DNA from: JBEKZD01 sp050013395 | GTDB taxonomy: Bacteria > Verrucomicrobiota > Verrucomicrobiia > Palsa-1439 | Assembly (NCBI GenBank): GCA_050013395.1 | Contig: JBEKFI010000157.1 | Coordinates: 1 to 6,363 of the forward strand | Reading direction: 5' to 3' | DNA length: 6,363 nt | Shown: positions 1 through 5,079 of the stretch, piece after piece | Layout of the letters: every line of letters starts with the position of its first letter | Numbering within the stretch: position 1 is the first letter of the stretch | Translations under genes and position numbers: made by a program | Notes under the pieces: generated by a model | Told to the model about the DNA's origin: nothing | Databases searched by the model: none | Seen by the model: the letters and a program-made list of their open reading frames with translations, nothing else

Positions 1-21
1 TGCAATATCACGCCCCGATGA
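1..21 (+). CDS. Possible 3' end of an upstream gene (six codons and stop)
   Basis: Frame 1 reads CNITPR and then TGA at 19-21, so the stop overlaps the thrB ATG at 18-20 as ATGA. This is the classic arrangement of translationally coupled genes in one operon. Only six codons are visible, so the product cannot be named. Other threonine or aspartate-family genes are natural neighbours of thrB, but nothing here identifies one. The other two frames are also open to the window edge, so the overlap itself is the only support. Confidence 0.25.
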   Translation, partial: CNITPR

Positions 22-926
22 GAAAACCGTCCGTTACCGTCCGCGTGCCGGCTACGACGGGAAATCTCGGTCCGGGGTTCGACACGCTCGGCATTGCTCT
101 GAAGTTGCACAATCAGGTTTCCATCCGCGAAGCGGACGAACCAGTCGTGCAGTTGGTCGGCGCCACCCCGGCGAAAGACTCCCCGCTGGCGCTCGCCATG
201 GCGCGCGAGGCCGCCGACGCGTTTTTCTCGCGCAGCAAAGTCAAGAAACACGGCGTCCAGGCCGAAATCAAAGGCGATGTGCCCATCTCCCGCGGCTTCG
301 GCTCCAGCGTCACCCTGCGTCTCGGCATCGTGTTCGCGCTCAACGAAACCGACGGCCGCCCGCTCTCCGACGCGCAGATGCTCGACCTCGTGACCGAGTT
401 GGAAGGACATTCCGATAACTGCGCGCCCGCCCTGTTCGGCGGCTTTGTTGTCTCGGGGCGAATCAGCGGCACTGTTCGCTACCGTCGGTTCAGCGTGCCG
501 CCGCAACTGAAATTCGTCTGCTGCATACCGGAATTCGAAGTGTCCACCGAGAAAGCGCGCGTGCTGCTGCCTAAACAAGTTCCTCTGCGTGACGCCGTCG
601 AGAACCTGAACCGGGTCGCGCTGTTGACCGCCACATTCGCCTCCGGCGATTTCTCGCTGTTGCGCGGGCTGTTCGGGGACAAACTGCATCAGCCCTACCG
701 CAAAAAGCTCATGCCGCAACTCGACGACATGATCGCAGCCGGCATCGAAGCCGGCGCGCTCGGCGGCTGGCTCAGCGGCTCCGGCCCCGGCATCGTTTGC
801 ATCACCGACCAGAAGGAGAAAGCCGTGGCCGAAGCGATGGCCGGCATCTTCGCCCGCGACCGCATCCGCTGCGACACGCACATCCTCCACGCCGACAATG
901 ACGGTACGCGGGTGAAACGCGGGTAG
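18..926 (+). CDS. thrB: Homoserine kinase (GHMP kinase family)
   Basis: This enzyme phosphorylates homoserine with ATP to give O-phosphohomoserine, the cytosolic step before threonine synthase. All three GHMP motifs are seen. Motif 1 is VRVPATTGNLGPGFDTLG (residues 8-25). The ATP-binding loop is PISRGFGSSVT (89-99). The C-terminal glycine motif is LGGWLSGSGPG (248-258). The family signature EGHxDNxAPALFGGF lies at 129-143, PYR at 226-228 and the terminal ADNDGTRV at 292-299. At 302 residues it has the usual ThrB length. Two variations stand out: the loop reads GFGSSVT instead of the common GLGSSAA, and the signature has HSDN instead of HPDN. No Shine-Dalgarno site is visible in the 17 upstream bases. 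The ATG overlaps a TGA in frame 1 (ATGA), suggesting coupling to an upstream gene. The frame stays open to the window edge, so a slightly earlier start cannot be excluded. Confidence 0.95.
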   Translation: MRKPSVTVRVPATTGNLGPGFDTLGIALKLHNQVSIREADEPVVQLVGATPAKDSPLALAMAREAADAFFSRSKVKKHGVQAEIKGDVPISRGFGSSVTLRLGIVFALNETDGRPLSDAQMLDLVTELEGHSDNCAPALFGGFVVSGRISGTVRYRRFSVPPQLKFVCCIPEFEVSTEKARVLLPKQVPLRDAVENLNRVALLTATFASGDFSLLRGLFGDKLHQPYRKKLMPQLDDMIAAGIEAGALGGWLSGSGPGIVCITDQKEKAVAEAMAGIFARDRIRCDTHILHADNDGTRVKRG

Positions 927-933
927 TTTCCCG

Positions 934-940
934 AAAGGAG
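934..940 (+). promoter_or_regulatory. Strong Shine-Dalgarno site AAAGGAG that points to an ACG codon
   Basis: AAAGGAG lies 8 bases after the thrB stop. Six bases (TGACAA) separate it from the ACG at 947-949, which is ideal spacing. The first legal alternative start in that frame is TTG at 974, 33 bases downstream of the site and too far to use it. The in-frame TGA at 941-943 rules out any earlier start. The site therefore marks 947 as the intended start of the following gene. Confidence 0.75.
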
Positions 941-946
941 TGACAA

Positions 947-2332
947 ACGAAGAAATTTCTCCGTCGCCTGCTCTTGGTGCTCGGCTGCCTCGCCGTAGTC
1001 GTGATTCTGTTCTACGCCGAGGAGAACTGGCGCGGCAAACACGCGTGGGAACGGTACAAGAACATGCTGGAAGCGAAAGGTGAGCCCCTCATTTTGGCCG
1101 CCCTTGCGCCGCCGCCCGTGCCCGACGATCAGAATTTCGCGATGACGCCGTTGCTGAAGCCGCTGTTTCCTCACGGCACAAACTACGCAGACGAACTCAA
1201 GAAGCGCCTCAAGCCAGCCGATGTGACATATGATCAATCATACCCGAGTACTGGAAATCGGTGGTTTGGGCGCCCTGCTGATTGGAATGCTTGGCGTGAG
1301 TATCTCCACAAGACCAACGTGGTGCAACGGCTGGAGACGGTCGGAACCGAATTGAAGGAGATCGCCGACGCCAGCCGCCGTCCGTATGCTCGCTTCGCGA
1401 TCTCTTACGAAGATGGTGTGGAAGTGGTGCCGGCGTTGCTGCCTCACTTCCAAGTACTGAGGATGCTGGCGCGAATCTACTCAGTGCGTGCTACCGTTGA
1501 GCTAGCACAGAGCCAACCTGAGACTGCCGCAGAAGATGTGGAGACGATCTTCCGCCTGGCGGATTCGCTCCGTGACGAGCCCTTGCTCATTTGCCAACTT
1601 GTGCGGATCGCTATTCTGCAGATCGCCCTACAGGATCTGTGGCAGGGACTTATCCAACACCAGTGGTCGGACGCCCAACTCGCGGTGTTTCAACGTGAAC
1701 TTCAGCAGATGGATTTCCTCTCGAGTGGACATCTGGCGATGCAGGGAGAGCGGGCGTTTTTCAATGACATGGTAAACCAGCAATCTGCCTGTGCGTCCGC
1801 GAAGGCATTTCGTGGGTTCCTTTACCAAAACATGCTCGCAGCCAATCGTTTTTTCGAAGAACAGATGTTGCCGGTTTTCAATCTTACCGAGCATCGATTT
1901 GACCCTCGGAGAGCGGACTTCGGCGGGGGCCAACTCCTAAAGATGCGACGAACGCCCTACAACCTGTACATAAGGCTGTCCTTGCCCGGGCTGTCGCAAA
2001 CCATTCGGCACTTTGTCAACGCACAAGCCCAGGTGGATCAGGGGATGATCGCGTGTGCGTTGGAGCGTTACCGCCTCGCTCAGGGACAATATCCTGAAAC
2101 GCTCGACGTACTTGTCCCACACTTCATCGACAAGATTCCGCACGACGTGATCGACGGCCAACCGCTCCGCTATCGCGGAACGGCAGGCGGCTATATTGTC
2201 TACTCTGTCGGTTGGAACGAAACGGACGATAGTGGAGTCATCGGCTTGCGGAAAGACGGCTCAGTTGACACGGAAAAAGGCGACTGGGTGTGGTTTTCGC
2301 AGCCTCAGCCTTCAGCGAGCGAGCGGAAGTAG
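947..2332 (+). CDS. Membrane-anchored protein of unknown function with pilin-like C-terminus (apparent ACG start)
   Basis: Function unknown. Read from the ACG at 947, the product has 461 residues and begins (M/T)KKFLRRLLLVLGCLAVVV, a textbook basic n-region plus one membrane helix (residues about 8-25). The rest is probably periplasmic and mostly helical. There is no catalytic motif I recognise. Near the C-terminus, residues about 370-425 contain ERYRLAQGQYPETLDVLVP, then IPHDVIDGQPLRY and GYIVYSVGWNETDDSG. This resembles the C-terminal part of GspG-like pseudopilins (YPxTL, IPxDxxGxPLxY, YSxGxNxxDDGG). I recall similar large unknown proteins from Verrucomicrobiota and Planctomycetes, but could not search. 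A conventional caller would start at TTG 974 (452 residues), losing the KKFLRR segment and the ribosome-site spacing. It follows thrB after 20 bases and is probably co-transcribed with it. The frame is intact. The part after about 1220 seems to use more A/T-ending codons than the beginning. Confidence 0.85.
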   Translation, partial: TKKFLRRLLLVLGCLAVVVILFYAEENWRGKHAWERYKNMLEAKGEPLILAALAPPPVPDDQNFAMTPLLKPLFPHGTNYADELKKRLKPADVTYDQSYPSTGNRWFGRPADWNAWREYLHKTNVVQRLETVGTELKEIADASRRPYARFAISYEDGVEVVPALLPHFQVLRMLARIYSVRATVELAQSQPETAAEDVETIFRLADSLRDEPLLICQLVRIAILQIALQDLWQGLIQHQWSDAQLAVFQRELQQMDFLSSGHLAMQGERAFFNDMVNQQSACASAKAFRGFLYQNMLAANRFFEEQMLPVFNLTEHRFDPRRADFGGGQLLKMRRTPYNLYIRLSLPGLSQTIRHFVNAQAQVDQGMIACALERYRLAQGQYPETLDVLVPHFIDKIPHDVIDGQPLRYRGTAGGYIVYSVGWNETDDSGVIGLRKDGSVDTEKGDWVWFSQPQPSASERK

Positions 2333-2342
2333 CTGAGGTTTT
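2303..2342 (+). terminator. Candidate intrinsic terminator overlapping the stop codon
   Basis: CCTCAGC (2303-2309) pairs with GCTGAGG (2332-2338). Inside it, CTTC (2310-2313) pairs with GAAG (2326-2329), with TA bulged on the right arm and a 12-base loop. TTTT (2339-2342) follows directly. The stop codon TAG (2330-2332) lies in the right arm. The T-run is short, so efficiency is uncertain. The position, at the end of the + strand genes and just before a convergent gene, suits a terminator. On the - strand the hairpin is not followed by a T-run, so it is not bidirectional. Confidence 0.4.
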
Positions 2343-2364
2343 CCAGTTCGATGGTCTGGACTTT

Positions 2365-4152
2365 TCAAGGAATAGGTGGACGCGCGGAACCTACGATCTC
2401 GTTAGACCCACTGGCTCGCGTTTCTCCGAGTTGTTTCTGAGCGCTCAGCGCAAGGTCCAGATTGAAGTGTGCGGCGCTGAAGTCGGGCCGTAGCCGCACG
2501 GCTTCCTTGAACTGGTCAATTGCCTCGCTGAGTTTTCCAGAGGAGGCGAGTGCGGTTCCGAGATTGTTGTGGATCTCGGGATCATCGGGCTTCAGCCGAA
2601 GCGCTTGCTGGTACTGCTCGATTGCTTCGACGAACCTTCCTTGAGAGGCGAGGGTACAACCGAGATTGTAGTGAGCTTGAGTGAAGTCGGGCTGCAACTG
2701 CACCGCTTGGTCATACTGCTGAATTGCCTCATCGAGCCTGCCCTGAGAGGCCAGAGCGCAGCCGAGATTGTAGTGCCCCAAGGCATACTTGGGGTTCACC
2801 CGCAGCGCCTGGCTATATTGATCGATCGCTTCCCCCGGTTTTCCTTGAGAAGCGAGCACGACACCCAAATGATCGTGGGCGACCCAGCAGTCTGGATTTC
2901 GCGCCAGCGTGGTCCGGGCAAACGTCTCCAAGTCCGCATACGCCCGACTGTGTCGCCATGTAAGTCCGCCTAGTGCCGCCAGCATCACGAGGCAGAGGCC
3001 GATGCTCGCGGGGCGGGACAACAATCGCCATGTATCTTGCAGCCGTGCGCCGCTTGCCGCCAGCAGTGTGATGACGCCCAGACTCGCCAAGTATTGGAAA
3101 TGATCGGCCACAAATGAATACCGAGAATACGAGAAAGAGACCATGCCCAGGAGTGGAGAGAGCGTCCCGATAAAGAACAGCATCGCGGCGAGGGGAGCCC
3201 GATTCCTGTTCCGCACGGCCCACAGCCCGACCAACAATACCAGCACTCCGATTGGATACAGGTAGTCCATCGCCGCCGCGTGGCTTATCTGCCAGCGGGG
3301 ATAGATCGGGCAGAGTGCAACCGGCCAGACCAGCTTGCCGAGGTAAAACCAACAGGCGCGACCGGCAATAAGAAACCGCTGCATCAGTGTGAACTGTAAT
3401 TCTGTGCTCGGCGCGCCCAACACTCCGTGTTCCACACGGAGGGCCACCCATCCGTCCAAGACTGCTAATGTCAGTAGTGGGATCAGAGGCAACACATCGC
3501 GTTTCCAGCGGAGCGCACCGTGTTTCCACCACAAGATCACCAGCATCCCGATTGGCCACACGACCGTAGTCGACTTGCTCAGCAAAGCGCACAGAAACAA
3601 TCCAGCCGCGGTCGCGAGCCACGACGGCTTTCGGGTTTCGTCGAACGTCAGATACACCAGCACCGCGCCGAGATAGAAGACGCCCGACACCGTATTCTTC
3701 AGTTCGCTGATCCACGCCACCGATTCGACGTGCACGGGGTGCAACGCGAAGATCGCCGCCGCGAGCCAAGCCCCCTTCACCTGTAGGCGGCGCAGAATAG
3801 TCAGAACCAGCAATGCCCCGGCGGCGTGACACGCGATGCTGACGAGGTGGTAGCCCAAAGTCAAGCCACCCCAAAGTTTTTGCTGAATCCAGAACACCGT
3901 GTCCAGCAACGGATAATAGTGCCGGGTGGCTCCGGGCTCAAACCAGATCCGTCCCAAGCCGTTCAGAGAAGCGAACTCCGCGCGAGTGATGTGCTCGCCA
4001 TCGTCCCAGATCGGCAGGCCACGCCACGCCGGTTGATAAACCAGGAAAGTCGAAGCCACGAGGACGAACGCGAACAGCCAATCGGCCATCTCGAGATGCG
4101 TTCTCGTTCTAGCGGGCCGGCCAGTCACCAGTTGAGTCTGGTCGGAGTTCAT
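2365..4152 (-). CDS. TMTC-like / GT-C-type multi-pass membrane protein with C-terminal TPRs
   Basis: This is probably a membrane glycosyltransferase-type protein of the GT-C fold, using a lipid-linked sugar donor; the substrate is unknown. The 595-residue product has a short basic N-terminal tail and a first helix at about 24-42. An acidic IWDDGEHIT motif in the first extracytoplasmic loop (48-56) is the usual GT-C place for catalytic Asp residues. RHYYPLL follows at 77-83 and HPVHVESVAWISELKN at 138-153. About nine to eleven further hydrophobic segments run to about 397, including DHFQYLASLG (350-359). Residues 423-558 are four exact 34-residue TPRs, with a half repeat to about 574. The arrangement parallels eukaryotic TMTC O-mannosyltransferases and many unknown proteins of Planctomycetes and Verrucomicrobiota. 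The start is the first ATG; an AGGA is only 3 bases upstream, so the start is not firm, and Met22 (4087-4089) is an alternative. It converges with the + strand gene, leaving 32 bases between stops. Donor and acceptor cannot be read from sequence. Confidence 0.85.
   Translation of the reverse strand: MNSDQTQLVTGRPARTRTHLEMADWLFAFVLVASTFLVYQPAWRGLPIWDDGEHITRAEFASLNGLGRIWFEPGATRHYYPLLDTVFWIQQKLWGGLTLGYHLVSIACHAAGALLVLTILRRLQVKGAWLAAAIFALHPVHVESVAWISELKNTVSGVFYLGAVLVYLTFDETRKPSWLATAAGLFLCALLSKSTTVVWPIGMLVILWWKHGALRWKRDVLPLIPLLTLAVLDGWVALRVEHGVLGAPSTELQFTLMQRFLIAGRACWFYLGKLVWPVALCPIYPRWQISHAAAMDYLYPIGVLVLLVGLWAVRNRNRAPLAAMLFFIGTLSPLLGMVSFSYSRYSFVADHFQYLASLGVITLLAASGARLQDTWRLLSRPASIGLCLVMLAALGGLTWRHSRAYADLETFARTTLARNPDCWVAHDHLGVVLASQGKPGEAIDQYSQALRVNPKYALGHYNLGCALASQGRLDEAIQQYDQAVQLQPDFTQAHYNLGCTLASQGRFVEAIEQYQQALRLKPDDPEIHNNLGTALASSGKLSEAIDQFKEAVRLRPDFSAAHFNLDLALSAQKQLGETRASGSNEIVGSARPPIP
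2479..2886 (-). repeat. Four tandem TPR units, 102-base period, within the TMTC-like gene
   Basis: Four 34-residue units (residues 423-456, 457-490, 491-524, 525-558) share LGxxLASxGxxxEAIxQ(Y/F)xxAxRLxP. The period is visible in the DNA: on the + strand CCGAGATTGT recurs at 2558, 2660 and 2762, exactly 102 bases apart. The two middle units share the longer string CCGAGATTGTAGTG. This suggests expansion by duplication, with the middle units the most recent pair. Confidence 0.9.
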
Positions 4153-4157
4153 TGATC

Positions 4158-4170
4158 CTGATTGAATCAG
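4158..4170. promoter_or_regulatory. Perfect 6-1-6 palindrome, candidate operator
   Basis: CTGATT-G-AATCAG is a perfect inverted repeat with a one-base centre. It lies 6 bases upstream of the ATG of the TMTC-like gene, overlapping the weak AGGA ribosome site and a possible -10 element. A protein bound here, or an RNA hairpin formed by it, would block expression. Which regulator would use it is unknown, and a 13-base palindrome in one place could be chance. Confidence 0.35.
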
Positions 4171-4189
4171 TAATTCACCACGGGATCAA
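4161..4189 (-). promoter_or_regulatory. Weak candidate promoter of the TMTC-like gene
   Basis: On the - strand TTGATC (4189-4184) and TTCAAT (4166-4161) are separated by 17 bases. Each matches four of six bases of the sigma-70 consensus. Transcription would begin within a few bases of the ATG, giving a nearly leaderless message. That fits the poor ribosome-site spacing, but remains weak evidence, since the true promoter could lie further upstream in the spacer. Confidence 0.2.
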
Positions 4190-4208
4190 GCAGGCTTGTC
4201 CTGATGGG

Positions 4209-4242
4209 GTGTGATTAAAAGTGGTAGTCGGAACCATCACAC
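4209..4242. repeat. Hairpin GTGTGAT / ATCACAC
   Basis: GTGTGAT (4209-4215) and ATCACAC (4236-4242) form a perfect 7-bp stem. A nested GGT/ACC (4223-4225, 4233-4235) could shorten the 20-base interior. It abuts the next hairpin after three bases and may be one edge of the same repeat element. No T-run follows on either strand, so it does not look like a terminator. Confidence 0.4.
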
Positions 4243-4245
4243 TGA

Positions 4246-4330
4246 CCCTCTCCCTTCCATGGCAAGGGAGAAGGGATTTCCTCTCCCCTCCCGCAGCGCG
4301 GGACCGGGGGAGAGGATCAAGGTGAGGGGG
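4246..4330. repeat. REP/MITE-like double-hairpin element, CCCTCTCCC...GGGGGAGAGG
   Basis: Two strong hairpins lie side by side. The first is CCCTCTCCCTT (4246-4256) with AAGGGAGAaGGG (4264-4275), with a one-base bulge and a CCATGGC loop. The second is CCTCTCCCC (4280-4288) with GGGGAGAGG (4307-4315), enclosing CCCGC/GCGGG (4290-4294, 4298-4302) around a three-base AGC loop. ATCAAGGTGAGGGGG follows. The pattern of C/T-rich arm, GC core, G/A-rich arm and GGTGAGGGG tail resembles dispersed palindromic repeats in intergenic regions of many bacteria. Only one copy lies in this window, so dispersal is inferred. It sits downstream of the DUF554 gene and upstream of the TMTC-like gene, without a T-run after it on either strand. 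Confidence 0.6.
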
Positions 4331-4356
4331 TGTTGCCCGGTTTCATTCTTCTCACG

Positions 4357-4382
4357 CGCTGCGTAGAGTAGCGAGCGCAGCG
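4357..4382. repeat. Hairpin just downstream of the DUF554 stop
   Basis: CGCTGCG (4357-4363) and CGCAGCG (4376-4382) form a 7-bp GC-rich stem with a 12-base loop, 8 bases beyond the DUF554 stop codon on the - strand. The sequence after it on that strand (TGAGAAGAATG) lacks a T-run, so it is not a standard intrinsic terminator. It could still protect the 3' end of the mRNA or aid termination by another route. Confidence 0.35.
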
Positions 4383-4389
4383 GCGATTG

Positions 4390-5079
4390 TCAAAGGCGTT
4401 GAAACAACCGGGTCAGAAGCGGAGCAACAAGAATCGCAGGCAGATAATCGGCCACCGGCAGTTTCTTCAGCCCCAACAGGCCAATCCCGATGCAAACAAC
4501 CAGCACGCCACCGACTGCGCTCGTTTCCGCGATAAGCGGTTCGGTGAAAAATCCGCTCAACGCGTTTGCTCCGAGCGTGATGCCGCCTTGCACAACGAGG
4601 ACGGTCGCCGCGCTCAGGAGCACGCCCCAGCCCAACCCGGCGGCGAACGCCATCGCGGCAATGCCATCCATGGCCGACTTGATGGCGATGAGTCCGTAGT
4701 CGCCGATAAGCCCGTCTTGGATCGAGCCGACGATGGTCATTGGTCCGACGCAAAACAGCAGGCTCGTGGTGATGAAGCCTTCGGCGATTCTGGAGGGTTC
4801 TCCCTTGCTGACGAATCGCTGCTGAAACCGCTGCGCGGCACGCTCCAGTCTCTGTTGGATTTTCAACAGCGATCCGCTGGCCATGCCTGCCGCCAGCGCC
4901 GTCACGAGCACGAACAAGTTGTGTGTGCCCACCGCCATCTTCACCCCGAGTACAAGCGTCACAATCCCCAGCAACTGCAATCCGGCGCGTTGCACGCGCT
5001 CCGGCAGCTTCGATTTGAACGTCAGCCCAGCCGCACCACCCGCCAACACAGTGGCCGTGTTGATCAGCGCGCCGGTCAT
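4390..5079 (-). CDS. DUF554 family integral membrane protein (YqgA/YdfK-like)
   Basis: This inner-membrane protein belongs to the DUF554 family, whose role is not established. The 229-residue product has the family's usual length. It shows the family hallmark GPMTIVGSIQDGLIGD (residues 112-127), then KSAMDGIAAMAFAAGLGWGV (134-153), SAATVLVVQGG (156-166) and a hydrophobic C-terminus with VGGVLVVCIGIGLLGLKK. I see about six hydrophobic segments (about 4-20, 33-50, 52-70, 101-118, 135-165, 186-204), plus the end near 213-225. A basic amphipathic stretch at 73-98 is probably cytoplasmic. Its ATG overlaps the stop of the preceding O-antigen ligase-like gene as ATGA (5079-5076 on the - strand). Only a weak AAGAAG ribosome site precedes it, so its translation probably depends on coupling. 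The overlap argues for one transcript, not for a shared function. Confidence 0.92.
   Translation of the reverse strand: MTGALINTATVLAGGAAGLTFKSKLPERVQRAGLQLLGIVTLVLGVKMAVGTHNLFVLVTALAAGMASGSLLKIQQRLERAAQRFQQRFVSKGEPSRIAEGFITTSLLFCVGPMTIVGSIQDGLIGDYGLIAIKSAMDGIAAMAFAAGLGWGVLLSAATVLVVQGGITLGANALSGFFTEPLIAETSAVGGVLVVCIGIGLLGLKKLPVADYLPAILVAPLLTRLFQRL

Noticed and set aside
940..942. GTG at 940 as start of the unknown membrane protein
   Set aside because: It is in another frame, overlaps the Shine-Dalgarno site and leads to a frame without a membrane segment that soon stops.
695..1237. 180-codon - strand frame across the thrB 3' end
   Set aside because: It is antisense to thrB and to the start of the next gene, without a domain or ribosome site; long antisense frames are expected at this GC content.
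2479..2886. Regular repeats considered as a CRISPR array
   Set aside because: The 102-base period equals the 34-residue TPR and the repeats are divergent and coding.
2813..3874. 353-codon - strand frame inside the TMTC-like gene
   Set aside because: It is the same strand in another frame; the product is Arg/Gly-rich without membrane helices, while the TMTC-like frame has clear motifs and TPRs.
4246..4330. Hairpin cluster as an intrinsic terminator or riboswitch
   Set aside because: No T-run follows on either strand and I recognise no riboswitch core; a dispersed palindromic repeat fits better.
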